A stretch of 64,000 nt of DNA, from contig OY729432.1 of NCBI GenBank assembly GCA_963422385.1, positions 1,798,001 through 1,862,000 of the forward strand, given 5' to 3'. This DNA comes from JAJDTQ01 sp963422385. GTDB taxonomy: Bacteria; Desulfobacterota; Binatia; UBA9968; JAJDTQ01. The translations under genes were made by a program, and so were the position numbers. Below, piece by piece: positions 19,249 to 32,846 of this stretch; position 1 is the first letter of the stretch; every line of letters begins with the position of its first letter. Under the pieces are notes generated by a model. The model was not told where the DNA came from, made no database searches, and was given only the letters and a program-made list of their open reading frames with translations.

Positions 19249-19620
19249 ATGGAAGTGAATCGGGAGCAAGTCAAGGATTTCATCAAGAACATGTCTCTGT
19301 TGGAGGCGGCGAGTCTGGTCAAGGAACTGGAAGAGGAGCTCGGTGTCAGTGCCGCGGCGCCTGTGGCGATGGCCGCGGCCCCGGCGGCTGCCGCGGCGGT
19401 TGAAGAGAAGACCGAGTTCGACGCGGTGTTGACCGGTTCCGGAGAGAAGAAGATCCAGGTGATCAAGGTGGTTCGGGAGATCACGGGTCTCGGGCTGAAG
19501 GAAGCCAAGGATCTCGTGGACGGGGCGCCGAAGAACGTCAAGGAAGGTGTCTCGAAAGACGAGGCCGAGGAGGTCAGGAAGAAGATCGAGGAGGTCGGCG
19601 GGAGCGTCGAGGTCAGGTAG
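19249..19620 (+). CDS. rplL: 50S ribosomal protein L7/L12
   Basis: Stalk protein that recruits translational GTPases. Architecture is standard: N-terminal dimerisation helices (VKDFIKNMSLLEAASLVKEL), an alanine-rich hinge (APVAMAAAPAAAAAVEE), and the globular C-terminal domain with KIQVIKVVREITGLGLKEAK. It has 123 residues, ends VGGSVEVR, and is followed 76 nt later by rpoB. Confidence 0.98.
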   Translation: MEVNREQVKDFIKNMSLLEAASLVKELEEELGVSAAAPVAMAAAPAAAAAVEEKTEFDAVLTGSGEKKIQVIKVVREITGLGLKEAKDLVDGAPKNVKEGVSKDEAEEVRKKIEEVGGSVEVR

Positions 19621-19696
19621 CGAGAGTCGAATATTGGCGACGGCTCGGCGCCAGTGCCGGGCGTCGCGGGTCAGGGTCGAGTGAAAGGGGACGCTC

Positions 19697-22600
19697 ATGC
19701 CGGTCCAGGTGGCCAACAATGTGAGACTTCGCCGGAATTTCGGGCGGATCAAGAAGATCATTGATCTGCCCTATCTCATCGAGATACAGAAAAACTCCTA
19801 CGACCTTTTTCTGCAGCGTGACGTTCCCGAAGATCAACGGCAGGACATCGGCTTGCAGGCGGTGTTCAGGTCGGTCTTCCCGATCAAGGATTTCAACGAC
19901 ACGGCCTCCCTCGAGTATGTCAGCTATTCCTTGGGGGAGCCCAAGTACGACGTCGACGAGTGTCACGAGCGGGGCATGAACTTCGCCGCGCCGCTCAAGG
20001 TCACGGTGCAACTCGTTCTCTGGGACGTGGACGCCCAGACCAACTCCCGCAGCATCCGTAACGTCAAAGAGCAGGAAGTCTACTTTGGCGAGGTGCCGTT
20101 GATGACCCGGAACGGCACGTTCATGATCAACGGCACCGAGCGGGTCATCGTCAGTCAGCTCCACCGTTCGCCGGGTGTGTTCTTCGAGCACGACAAGGGA
20201 AAGACCCACGCCAGCGGCAAGTTCCTCTATTCGGCCCGGGTCATCCCCTATCGCGGCTCGTGGCTCGATTTCGAGTTCGATCCGAGGGACATCCTGTTCG
20301 TTCGCATCGATCGCAGGCGGAAGTTCCACGTCACCGTACTGCTTCGCGCCCTGGGGATGCAGCCCGAGGAATTGCTGAACTACTTCTACAAGAGCGATAC
20401 GATTCTGTGCGGTGGCGAACGGCCGATGCTCGAGGTGAAGTCCCGCCAGCTCATGGGCCTGAAGGCCACCTGCGACGTCAGGGATCCGGAGAGCAACAAT
20501 CTCATCGTCCGGGAAGGCCGCCGCTTCACCCGTTCGGTGATGCGCCAGATGGAGAACGCCGGCATCAAGCAGATCCCCATTGCCTGGGAGGACATTCTGG
20601 GTCGGGTGGCGGCCCACGACATCGTCGATCCGGAGTTGAGTCAGGTCATCGTCGAATGCAACGGCGCCATCACCGAGGAGAATCTGGATCACATCCGTGA
20701 TAGTCGGGTCGATCGGTTGGATCTGTTTTTTCTCGACGACGCGGAAACCGGGCCCTTTCTGCGCAACACGCTCTTGCAGGACAAGATGCAGTCCTACGAC
20801 GATGCCCTGCTGGAGATCTACCGGCGTCTCCGGCCGGGGGATCCCCCCACCATGGACACCGCCGCCACCTTCTTCAAGAATCTTTTCTCCAGTCCGGACC
20901 GCTATGATCTGTCGCGGGTCGGACGGCTGAAGCTCAATCACCGCCTCAAGCAGGATGTGCCCCTGGAGCACGGAACTCTCCGGAAGGAGGACATCCTCGA
21001 GGTCGTGCGCTACCTCATCGTGTTGAGAAACGGCAACGGGTCGGTGGACGATATCGATCACCTCGGCAATCGTCGCGTGAGGCCGGTGGGTGAGCTCGTG
21101 GAGAACCATTTCCGTGTCGGTCTCGTGCGCATGGAGCGGGCCATCAAGGAAAAGATGAGCCTCCAGGACATCGACACGCTGATGCCGCAGGAGTTGATCA
21201 ACCACAAACCGGTTTCCGCGTCCCTGAAGGAATTTTTCGGTTCGAGCCAGTTGTCCCAGTTCCTGGATCAGACCAATCCGTTATCCGAGATCACCCACAA
21301 GCGGCGGCTGTCCGCGCTCGGTCCCGGCGGTTTGACACGGGAACGGGCGGGTTTCGAGGTCCGTGACGTCCATCCCACGCACTACGGCCGGGTCTGCCCC
21401 ATCGAGACTCCGGAGGGGCCCAATATCGGCCTCATCGCTTCGTTGTCCACCTACGCGCGGGTCAATGAGTTCGGCTTCATCGAGACCCCCTATCGAGAGG
21501 TTATCGAGGGGCGGGTCACGGATCGCATCCGGTACCTGTCGGCGCTCGAAGAGGAAGACCACGTCATCGCGCAGGCCAATGCGGCGCTCGACCCCGAGGG
21601 CGGGTTCACGCAAGACCTGGTATCGGCTCGCAAGGCCGGCGAGTTCGTGATGGCGCACCCGGATGACGTGACCTTCATGGACGTTTCGCCCAATCAGCTC
21701 GTGAGCGTCGCGGCCTCGCTCATTCCCTTTTTGGAAAACGATGACGCGAACCGGGCGTTGATGGGCTCCAACATGCAGCGTCAGGCGGTGCCGTTGCTCC
21801 GCACGGAGGCGCCGCTGGTGGGTACGGGGATGGAGCAGGTCGTCGCCCGGGACTCCGGCGCCACGGTGGTAGCCGCCCGCAGCGGTATGGTCGAGAGCGT
21901 GGACTCCACCCGAATCGTCATCAAGGCGGACGACCCGTCCGGTGCGTACGCGGACACCGGCGTGGATATCTACAGCCTGGTGAAGTACCAACGCTCGAAC
22001 CAGAACACCTGCATCAACCAGCGCCCCATTGCACGTGTCGGCGATCACGTGAGCGAGGGGGACGTGGTGGCCGATGGCCCCTCCACCGAGATCGGCGAGC
22101 TCGCGTTGGGACGGAACCTGCTTGTGGCCCTCATGCCTTGGGGCGGTTACAATTTCGAGGACTCGATTCTGATCAGCGAACGCGTGGTCAAGGAGGACAT
22201 CTATACCTCGGTCCACATAGAGGAGTTCGAGTGCGTGTCCCGGGATACGAAGCTGGGACCCGAAGAGATCACGCGGGACATTCCCAATGCCGGCGACGAG
22301 GCGTTGAAGGATCTCGACGAAAGCGGCGTGATTCGCATCGGGGCGGAGGTGAAGTCCGGCGATGTGCTGGTGGGAAAGATCACCCCCAAGGGGGAGACGC
22401 AGCTTTCTCCGGAAGAGAAGCTGTTGCGTGCGATCTTCGGTGAAAAGGCGGGAGAGGTGCGGGATTCGTCCCTGAAGGTGCCTCCCGGCGTCGAGGGCAC
22501 CGTCATCAGCGTAAGGATATTCTCCCGCAAGGGTATGAACAAGGATGAGCGGACCATGCTCATCGAGAGCCAGGAAGTCGCGCGCCTCAACAAGGATCAA

Positions 22601-23791
22601 CACGACCAGATCCGCATCATCCAGGACGGCGCCATCAAACGGCTGAAGGATCTGCTGGTCGGCCGACGCGCCGGGTCGCGGCTAACGGACGAAAACCGTA
22701 AGGTCCTGATAGCCAAGGGCGACGAGGTGACCGAAGCGTTTCTGGACGGCGTGCCCCTTTCCTTCCTCGCGGATCTCAAGCTGGACGATCCGGGACTGGA
22801 GAAGGAAGCCGCTCGGGTGATTGCCGGCACGATGGCCCAGGTCGAGTCCCTGAAGGTCCGCTTCCAGGACAAGATCAGCCGGTTGACCAGCGGGGATGAA
22901 TTGCCTCCGGGCATGATCAAGATGGTCAAGGTGCTGGTGGCCATCAAGCGCAAGCTGCAGGTGGGCGACAAGATGGCGGGTCGCCACGGCAACAAGGGCG
23001 TCATCTCGTGCATCCTGCCGGAAGAGGACATGCCGTACCTGGAAGACGGCACCCCGGTGGACATGGTGCTGAATCCCTTGGGAGTGCCGTCACGGATGAA
23101 CGTCGGGCAGATCCTGGAAGCCCATCTCGGGTGGGCCGCGCGTAGCCTGGGCCAGCAGATCCAGGTGCTGCTCGACCGGAATTCCTCGGAGGTCACGGCC
23201 CGGTTGAAGGACTATCTGGGCGAGGGCGAGTCAAGCAAGGTCGGCCTCGCCGGCTTGCCGGCGGAGGACGTGCGCCGCTTGGCGGAGAAGTACCGGGAAG
23301 GCGTCCATCTGGCCTCGCCGGTGTTCGACGGCGCCCGGGAAGATGAGATCTTCAATCTGCTCAAGAAAGCGGACCTGCCGGTCACGGGGCAGGTCACGTT
23401 GTATGACGGCCGTAACGGCGAGTCCTTCGACGAGAAGGTCACCGTCGGCGTCATGTACATGATGAAGCTGCATCACCTGGTGGACGACAAGATTCATGCG
23501 CGGTCCACCGGTCCTTACTCGCTCGTGACCCAGCAGCCGCTTGGCGGCAAGGCGCAGTTCGGCGGGCAGCGGCTGGGAGAGATGGAGGTCTGGGCCCTGG
23601 AGGCTTATGGGGCCGCCTACACGCTGCAGGAAATGTTGACGGTGAAGTCGGACGACGTGACGGGCCGGACCCGCATGTACGAAGGCATTTTCAAGGGCGA
23701 TCACTTTCTCGAGCCGGGATTGCCGGAGTCCTTCAACGTCATGGTCAAGGAATTGCAGAGCTTGTGCCTTGACTTGGAGTTGGTGGAATAA
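19697..23791 (+). CDS. rpoB: RNA polymerase beta subunit
   Basis: Catalytic-core subunit of 1364 residues. The rifampicin region reads GSSQLSQFLDQTNPLSEITH and continues RRLSALGPGGL, with the Asp, His and Ser positions whose substitution commonly gives resistance all wild type. GRVCPIETPEGPNIGLI, the GDKMAGRHGNKGVIS catalytic segment and the C-terminal EMEVWALEAYGAAYTLQE clamp region are intact. ATG 19697 follows GAAAGGGGACG. It ends 10 nt before the rpoC start. Confidence 0.98.
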   Translation: MPVQVANNVRLRRNFGRIKKIIDLPYLIEIQKNSYDLFLQRDVPEDQRQDIGLQAVFRSVFPIKDFNDTASLEYVSYSLGEPKYDVDECHERGMNFAAPLKVTVQLVLWDVDAQTNSRSIRNVKEQEVYFGEVPLMTRNGTFMINGTERVIVSQLHRSPGVFFEHDKGKTHASGKFLYSARVIPYRGSWLDFEFDPRDILFVRIDRRRKFHVTVLLRALGMQPEELLNYFYKSDTILCGGERPMLEVKSRQLMGLKATCDVRDPESNNLIVREGRRFTRSVMRQMENAGIKQIPIAWEDILGRVAAHDIVDPELSQVIVECNGAITEENLDHIRDSRVDRLDLFFLDDAETGPFLRNTLLQDKMQSYDDALLEIYRRLRPGDPPTMDTAATFFKNLFSSPDRYDLSRVGRLKLNHRLKQDVPLEHGTLRKEDILEVVRYLIVLRNGNGSVDDIDHLGNRRVRPVGELVENHFRVGLVRMERAIKEKMSLQDIDTLMPQELINHKPVSASLKEFFGSSQLSQFLDQTNPLSEITHKRRLSALGPGGLTRERAGFEVRDVHPTHYGRVCPIETPEGPNIGLIASLSTYARVNEFGFIETPYREVIEGRVTDRIRYLSALEEEDHVIAQANAALDPEGGFTQDLVSARKAGEFVMAHPDDVTFMDVSPNQLVSVAASLIPFLENDDANRALMGSNMQRQAVPLLRTEAPLVGTGMEQVVARDSGATVVAARSGMVESVDSTRIVIKADDPSGAYADTGVDIYSLVKYQRSNQNTCINQRPIARVGDHVSEGDVVADGPSTEIGELALGRNLLVALMPWGGYNFEDSILISERVVKEDIYTSVHIEEFECVSRDTKLGPEEITRDIPNAGDEALKDLDESGVIRIGAEVKSGDVLVGKITPKGETQLSPEEKLLRAIFGEKAGEVRDSSLKVPPGVEGTVISVRIFSRKGMNKDERTMLIESQEVARLNKDQHDQIRIIQDGAIKRLKDLLVGRRAGSRLTDENRKVLIAKGDEVTEAFLDGVPLSFLADLKLDDPGLEKEAARVIAGTMAQVESLKVRFQDKISRLTSGDELPPGMIKMVKVLVAIKRKLQVGDKMAGRHGNKGVISCILPEEDMPYLEDGTPVDMVLNPLGVPSRMNVGQILEAHLGWAARSLGQQIQVLLDRNSSEVTARLKDYLGEGESSKVGLAGLPAEDVRRLAEKYREGVHLASPVFDGAREDEIFNLLKKADLPVTGQVTLYDGRNGESFDEKVTVGVMYMMKLHHLVDDKIHARSTGPYSLVTQQPLGGKAQFGGQRLGEMEVWALEAYGAAYTLQEMLTVKSDDVTGRTRMYEGIFKGDHFLEPGLPESFNVMVKELQSLCLDLELVE

Positions 23792-23801
23792 GGAGGCCCT
23801 C

Positions 23802-27929
<4,128 letters not shown>

Positions 27930-27989
27930 TGGTTGACAGCACGCGAAAGTTCCGATAAATTCGACGGTTTATTGCCAGGACAGGAAACC

Positions 27990-28361
27990 ATGCCTACAAT
28001 CAATCAGTTGGTCCGCAAGGGCCGTGAGATACAGCGGCAGAAGAACACCGCTCCGGCGCTGCAGGGCTGTCCGCAGAAGCGGGGCGTTTGCACGCGGGTG
28101 TATACCTCCACGCCGAAAAAGCCCAATTCGGCGTTGCGCAAGGTGGCCCGAGTCCGTTTGACCAACGGGACCGAGGTGACGTCCTACATCCCCGGGATGG
28201 GGCACAACCTGCAGGAGCACTCGGTGGTCCTGATCCGGGGCGGCAGGGTCAAGGACCTGCCGGGTGTGCGCTACCACATCATCCGCGGAGCGCTCGACTC
28301 CATCGGCGTTCAGGAGCGTCGTCAGGGCCGCTCCAAGTACGGAGCCAAGAGGCCGAAGTAG
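27990..28361 (+). CDS. rpsL: 30S ribosomal protein S12
   Basis: Decoding-centre protein. The sequence PTINQLVRKGRE, TPKKPNSALRKVARVRLTNG and GGRVKDLPGVRYH is diagnostic. Lys43 and the later KDLPGVRY segment are wild type, so no streptomycin-resistance allele is visible. ATG 27990 follows AGGA with 5-nt spacing and gives 123 residues. First gene of the str operon; 60 nt after rpoC. Confidence 0.98.
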   Translation: MPTINQLVRKGREIQRQKNTAPALQGCPQKRGVCTRVYTSTPKKPNSALRKVARVRLTNGTEVTSYIPGMGHNLQEHSVVLIRGGRVKDLPGVRYHIIRGALDSIGVQERRQGRSKYGAKRPK

Positions 28362-28365
28362 GGAC

Positions 28366-28836
28366 ATGCCGCGCAAGGGTGAAATAAAACGGAAAGAGTT
28401 GCTCCCGGATCCGAAATTCGGGGACAAGCTGGTCACCAAATTCATCAACAACATGATGAACCGTGGCAAGAAGAGCATTGCCGAGGGCATCCTCTATCGA
28501 TCGCTGGACATCATTGCGGACAAGACCAGGACCGAGCCGCTGGGGGTGTTCAAGCGGGCCGTCGACAATACCAAACCCATGGTGGAAGTCCGTTCCCGGC
28601 GGGTCGGCGGGGCCACCTATCAGGTGCCGGTGGAAGTGCGTCCTGACCGGCGGCTTTCCTTGAGTCTTCGCTGGTTGATCAGTGCGGCCAGGTCCAGAAA
28701 TGAGAAGGCCATGGACGAGAAGCTGGCCGGAGAATTGATGGATGCCGCCAACCAGCGGGGCAACGCCGTCAAGAAGAAGGAAGACACGCACAGGATGGCC
28801 GAGGCGAACCGCGCCTTCGCCCATTACCGCTGGTAG
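28366..28836 (+). CDS. rpsG: 30S ribosomal protein S7
   Basis: Head-nucleating 16S rRNA binder; in E. coli also the autogenous repressor of its operon. It starts MPRKGEIKRKELLPDPKFGD and contains VTKFINNMMNRGKKSIAE, VRSRRVGGATYQVPVEV and the C-terminal HRMAEANRAFAHYRW. ATG 28366 lies 4 nt after the rpsL stop, giving 156 residues. A strong terminator-like hairpin follows it. Confidence 0.98.
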   Translation: MPRKGEIKRKELLPDPKFGDKLVTKFINNMMNRGKKSIAEGILYRSLDIIADKTRTEPLGVFKRAVDNTKPMVEVRSRRVGGATYQVPVEVRPDRRLSLSLRWLISAARSRNEKAMDEKLAGELMDAANQRGNAVKKKEDTHRMAEANRAFAHYRW

Positions 28837-28860
28837 TCGCCAGATCAATCATCGTACGTC

Positions 28861-28890
28861 AAGGAGGCGGTAGAACCGCCTCCTTTTTTT
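28861..28890 (+). terminator. Rho-independent terminator between rpsG and fusA
   Basis: GGAGGCGGT (28863-28871) pairs with ACCGCCTCC (28875-28883) around an AGA loop, followed by seven T residues. This is a textbook terminator inside what is normally one operon (rpsL-rpsG-fusA). It probably attenuates fusA and the S10 genes rather than ending all transcription. Confidence 0.85.
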
Positions 28891-28909
28891 GCCGTCATAC
28901 AGACACGAC

Positions 28910-30991
28910 ATGAGTAGACAGATACCACTCGACCGAACCCGCAACATCGGCATCATGGCCCATATCGATGCCGGCAAGACCACCACGACGGAACGCGTGT
29001 TGTTCTATACCGGCATCAACTACAAGCTGGGTGAAGTGCACGACGGCACCGCGACCATGGACTGGATGGTCCAGGAACAGGAGCGGGGAATCACCATCAC
29101 CTCGGCGGCGACGACGTGCCATTGGCGGGACCACAGGATCAACATCATCGATACCCCGGGCCACGTGGACTTTACCATCGAGGTGGAGCGGTCGTTGCGG
29201 GTGCTGGACGGCGCCATCGCGGTGTTTTGCGCGGTGGGCGGGGTGGAGCCTCAGACCGAGACCGTATGGCGGCAGGCGGACAAGTACGGGGTGCCCCGGA
29301 TCGCATATATCAACAAGATGGACCGGGTCGGTGCCGACTTCCTCCGCGTGGCAAGGATGATCGAGGACCGGCTGGGGGCGCGCCCTCTCGTGATTCAACT
29401 CCCGGTGGGGTCCGAAGACCGGTTTCAGGGTGTCGTGGATCTCGTGCGGATGAAGGCCATGCTCTGGGACAACGAGAATCTCGGGGCCAGCTTCCGGGAA
29501 GCGGCGATACCCGCCGAATTGCAGGCGCAGGCGGACGCGTATCGTGAGCGCATGCTGGAGACATTGGCGGATTGCGACGACGCGATCATGACCGCGTACC
29601 TCCAGGGTGACGAGATCTCCGACGACCGGTTGGTCCGGGCCATTCGAGCCGCGGGACTGAGGCTTCAACTGGTCCCGGTGCTTTGCGGCGCCGCGTTTCG
29701 GAACAAGGGCGTCCAGCCGTTGCTGGACGCGGTCATCGACTATCTCCCGTCCCCGCTCGACGTGCCGCCGGTCCGCGGCACGGATCCCGACGGTGGCGAG
29801 GAGACGGTTCGCCCGACCTCGGATGACGCGCCGTTCGCCGCGTTGGCGTTCAAGATCATGGCCGACCCTTTCGTGGGATCGCTCACTTTCTTCCGGGTCT
29901 ATTCCGGAACGCGGAAGTCCGGTTCTTACGTATACAACGCCTCCACCGGACAGCGGGAACGTGTCGGCCGCATCCTCAAGATGCACGCCAACAAGCGGGA
30001 GGAGATCGACGAGGTCGGCGCCGGAGACATCGCGGCTGCCGTGGGCCTGCGCAGCGCCAAGACCGGCGACACGCTCTGTGACGAAGACAGCCCTATGCTG
30101 CTCGAGTCCATCGATTTTCCCGAACCGGTCATCGCCATCGCCATCGAGCCCAAGTCCCGTGACGATCAGGAGAGGCTCGGGACGTCCCTTCAGAAGTTGG
30201 CCAAGGAGGATCCGTCCTTCAGGGTGAACGTCGATCAGGAGACCGGCCAGACATTGATTTCGGGCATGGGAGAGCTCCATCTCGAGGTGATCGTCGACCG
30301 GCTTCTGCGGGAATTCAAGGTGTACGCCAACGTGGGCAGGCCCCAGGTGGCGTACAAGGAGACCATACGCCGGACGGTGGAGCAGGAAGGGCGGTTCGTC
30401 AGACAGTCCGGTGGCCGCGGGCAATTCGGTCACGTCTACTTGCGGCTGGAGCCCCAGCCGACGGGCGCCGGCTTCGAGTTCCTCAACGCCATCAAGGGCG
30501 GCACGATACCGCAGGAGTACGTGCCCGCGGTGGAGAGCGGTATCGTCCAGGCCATGAGCAACGGTGGTCTGGTGGGATATCCGGTGGTGGACGTGAAGGT
30601 CACGCTTCTGGACGGCAGCTACCACGAGGTGGATTCCTCGGAAATGGCGTTCACCATTGCCGGTTCGATGGCGTTCAAGGAGGCGTTGGGTAATGCCTCT
30701 CCCGTGTTGCTGGAACCGGTGATGGACGTCGATGTCGTCGTTCCGGAGGAGTTCATGGGTGACGTCATCGGCGACATCAGCTCGCGCCGGGGCAGGGTCC
30801 TGGGAATGACGTCCAGGGGCAACGCGCAGGTAGTGGAGTCTCGTGTTCCCTTGTCGCGAATGTTCGGCTATGCCACGGATCTGAGATCGAGGACCCAGGG
30901 CCGAGCCACGTACACGATGCAGTTTTCCCGCTACGAGGAAGTACCGGAAGCGGTGAAAGAAGACATGCTGGGCCGGGAGGTGAGGGCGTGA
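28910..30991 (+). CDS. fusA: Elongation factor G
   Basis: Translocase GTPase. Motifs AHIDAGKT (17-24), the switch II DTPGHVDFT and NKMD are present, followed by domains II-V; the tip of domain IV, GGRGQFGHVYL, is intact. ATG 28910 gives 693 residues; the in-frame ATG 28889 lies in the terminator T tract and was rejected. No Shine-Dalgarno is evident before 28910, which is only 19 nt after the terminator. The stop overlaps the rpsJ GTG by 4 nt. Confidence 0.98.
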   Translation: MSRQIPLDRTRNIGIMAHIDAGKTTTTERVLFYTGINYKLGEVHDGTATMDWMVQEQERGITITSAATTCHWRDHRINIIDTPGHVDFTIEVERSLRVLDGAIAVFCAVGGVEPQTETVWRQADKYGVPRIAYINKMDRVGADFLRVARMIEDRLGARPLVIQLPVGSEDRFQGVVDLVRMKAMLWDNENLGASFREAAIPAELQAQADAYRERMLETLADCDDAIMTAYLQGDEISDDRLVRAIRAAGLRLQLVPVLCGAAFRNKGVQPLLDAVIDYLPSPLDVPPVRGTDPDGGEETVRPTSDDAPFAALAFKIMADPFVGSLTFFRVYSGTRKSGSYVYNASTGQRERVGRILKMHANKREEIDEVGAGDIAAAVGLRSAKTGDTLCDEDSPMLLESIDFPEPVIAIAIEPKSRDDQERLGTSLQKLAKEDPSFRVNVDQETGQTLISGMGELHLEVIVDRLLREFKVYANVGRPQVAYKETIRRTVEQEGRFVRQSGGRGQFGHVYLRLEPQPTGAGFEFLNAIKGGTIPQEYVPAVESGIVQAMSNGGLVGYPVVDVKVTLLDGSYHEVDSSEMAFTIAGSMAFKEALGNASPVLLEPVMDVDVVVPEEFMGDVIGDISSRRGRVLGMTSRGNAQVVESRVPLSRMFGYATDLRSRTQGRATYTMQFSRYEEVPEAVKEDMLGREVRA

Positions 30992-31296
30992 ACGAAAAAA
31001 TCCGTGTTCGGCTCAAGGCATACGACTCCCGGGTCCTCGACCAGTCGGTGGGCGAGATCGTCGAGACCGTCAAGAGGACCGGGGGGCGGGTTGCCGGCCC
31101 CATCCCTCTGCCGACCCGCATCGAGAGGTTTACGGTCAATCGGTCTCCGCACGTCGACAAGAAGTCCCGGGAGCAGTTCGAGGTGCGCACTCACAAAAGG
31201 CTGCTGGACATCCTCGAGCCGACCCAGCAGACCATCGACGCATTGGGAAAGCTCGATCTGGCGGCCGGCGTGGACGTGGAGATCAAGCTTCAATAG
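30988..31296 (+). CDS. rpsJ: 30S ribosomal protein S10
   Basis: S10/NusE, a ribosomal head protein also used in antitermination. GTG 30988 overlaps the fusA TGA (GTGA). The product, 102 residues, contains IRVRLKAYDSRVLDQSVGEI and GPIPLPTRIERFTVNRSPHV. First gene of the S10 operon, directly fused to the str group with no tufA in between. Confidence 0.98.
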   Translation: MNEKIRVRLKAYDSRVLDQSVGEIVETVKRTGGRVAGPIPLPTRIERFTVNRSPHVDKKSREQFEVRTHKRLLDILEPTQQTIDALGKLDLAAGVDVEIKLQ

Positions 31297-31305
31297 GCTG
31301 GAGAG

Positions 31306-31938
31306 ATGACGGGTCTCATCGGAAAGAAAATCGGCATGAGCCAGCTCTTCGACGACACGGGGAACGTGATCCCCGTGACGGTGGTGGAGACGGGACCATG
31401 CGTGGTGGTGCAGAAGAAGGACGTAGCCAAGGATGGCTACAATGCACTGCAACTGGGGTTCGGGAGGCAGAAGAACCAGCGGGTGAACCGTCCTCTGCGG
31501 GGCCACATGGCCAAGGCGGAGAAGGGTTCCTTCCGGGTGCTTCGCGAGTTCAGGATGGATGACGTCTCCGGCTACGAGGTGGGGCAGGAGCTCAAGGTAA
31601 CCGATCTGGTCCAGCCGGGGGATCTGGTGGACGTCACCGGAACCTCGAAGGGCCGGGGCTTCGCCGGTGTCATGAAACGCTGGGACTTCCGCGGGTTTTC
31701 CCGGACCCACGGCACTCACGAATACTTCAGGCACGGGGGCTCCATCGGCAACCGTTCGTACCCGGGCAAGGTGTTCAAGGGCAAGAGAATGGCCGGGCAC
31801 TTGGGCAACGAGAGAGTCTCGATCCAGAACCTCCGGGTGATCGACGTTCGTCCCGAAGAGAATCTTCTTCTGGTGAAGGGCTCCGTTCCGGGCTCGAACG
31901 GCGGGATGGTTCTCGTGCGGCGAGCCGTCAAGGGGTAG
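31306..31938 (+). CDS. rplC: 50S ribosomal protein L3
   Basis: Early 50S assembly protein near the peptidyl-transferase centre. It begins MTGLIGKKIGMSQLFDDTG and includes DVTGTSKGRGFAGVMKRW, then the HGTHEYFRHGGSIGNRSYPG loop that reaches the active site. It has 210 residues. GAGAG precedes ATG 31306, 9 nt after rpsJ. Confidence 0.98.
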   Translation: MTGLIGKKIGMSQLFDDTGNVIPVTVVETGPCVVVQKKDVAKDGYNALQLGFGRQKNQRVNRPLRGHMAKAEKGSFRVLREFRMDDVSGYEVGQELKVTDLVQPGDLVDVTGTSKGRGFAGVMKRWDFRGFSRTHGTHEYFRHGGSIGNRSYPGKVFKGKRMAGHLGNERVSIQNLRVIDVRPEENLLLVKGSVPGSNGGMVLVRRAVKG

Positions 31939-31941
31939 GGC

Positions 31942-32538
31942 ATGGAACTTCGCAGGATCGAGGCGGTGCTCACGGAGAGCATTTTCGGGGTGGCCGTCCG
32001 CCCGCACTTGTTGCATCAGGCGGTGGTCATGCAGTTGAACAATCGGCGGGCCGGCACGGCTTCCACCAAGACGCGCGGCAAGGTCCGCGGCAGCGGCAAG
32101 AAGCCTTGGCGTCAGAAGGGCTCGGGCAGGGCCCGCGCGGGTAGCGTGCGGTCGCCCATCTGGGTCGGGGGCGGAACCGTCTTCGGGCCCTTGCCGCGGG
32201 ACTATTCGTACCGGATCCCGAAGAAGGCCCGCCAGCAGGCGGTGCTGTCCGCGCTCAGCCTGAAGCGCCAGGAAGAGAAGCTGGTGGTGGTGGAGCCGGA
32301 GGACGTGTCCGAGATCAAGACCCGTGTTATGGCCGAAGCCATGGCTTCGCTGGGTATCGGAAGATCGCTGTTCGTTATCGCGGACGTCGACAACAGGATC
32401 GAGTTGTCCGCACGCAATCTGCCGAACGTGAAGGTGCTGCGGGTGGCCGGGTTGAACGTCTATGACCTGCTCCGTTTTGAATATCTGGTGCTGACTCGGG
32501 ACGCGCTGCAGAAGATCGAGGAGAGGTTCTCGCGATGA
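31942..32538 (+). CDS. rplD: 50S ribosomal protein L4
   Basis: Lines the exit tunnel and, in enterobacteria, represses the S10 operon. The basic loop appears as TRGKVRGSGKKPWRQKGSGR, with the downstream GGGTVFGPLPRDYSYRIPKK. It has 198 residues and ends EERFSR. The stop overlaps the rplW ATG by 4 nt. Confidence 0.97.
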   Translation: MELRRIEAVLTESIFGVAVRPHLLHQAVVMQLNNRRAGTASTKTRGKVRGSGKKPWRQKGSGRARAGSVRSPIWVGGGTVFGPLPRDYSYRIPKKARQQAVLSALSLKRQEEKLVVVEPEDVSEIKTRVMAEAMASLGIGRSLFVIADVDNRIELSARNLPNVKVLRVAGLNVYDLLRFEYLVLTRDALQKIEERFSR

Positions 32539-32825
32539 AGGGCGTTCGGGATACGGTTCTCGGTCCGCTGATCTCGGAGAAGGGCTCGATGCTGGCCGAG
32601 TCGTCGAACCAGGTGATTTTCAAGGTTCGTCCGGATGCCAACAAGATCGAGATCCGGAAACAGGTGGAAGCGCTGTTCAAGGTAACGGTGCTGGACGTGA
32701 GGACGGCGCGCTACTTGGGCAAGATGCGCCGCGTCGGCAGGAATACCGGACGGTTGCCGCTGTGGAAGAAAGCGTTCGTCACGCTGAAGGAAGGCGATCG
32801 CATCGACTTTTTCGGCGTCGGTTAA
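32535..32825 (+). CDS. rplW: 50S ribosomal protein L23
   Basis: Exit-site protein that docks trigger factor and SRP. Signature regions are LGPLISEKGSMLAESSNQVI, VRPDANKIEIRKQVEALF and the basic loop around GKMRRVGRNTGRLPLWKKA. It has 96 residues. The start overlaps rplD (ATGA); rplB is 21 nt on. Confidence 0.97.
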   Translation: MKGVRDTVLGPLISEKGSMLAESSNQVIFKVRPDANKIEIRKQVEALFKVTVLDVRTARYLGKMRRVGRNTGRLPLWKKAFVTLKEGDRIDFFGVG

Positions 32826-32846
32826 GAAGGTTGAGGGTAAGAGTCC

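Noticed and set aside
19613..21205. Long minus-strand open frame antisense to rpoB, and similar long antisense frames across lon, rpoC, fusA, groEL and lptD
   Set aside because: These mirror highly conserved plus- or minus-strand genes in GC-rich DNA, where wobble-position bias opens the opposite frame; no family features or ribosome sites.
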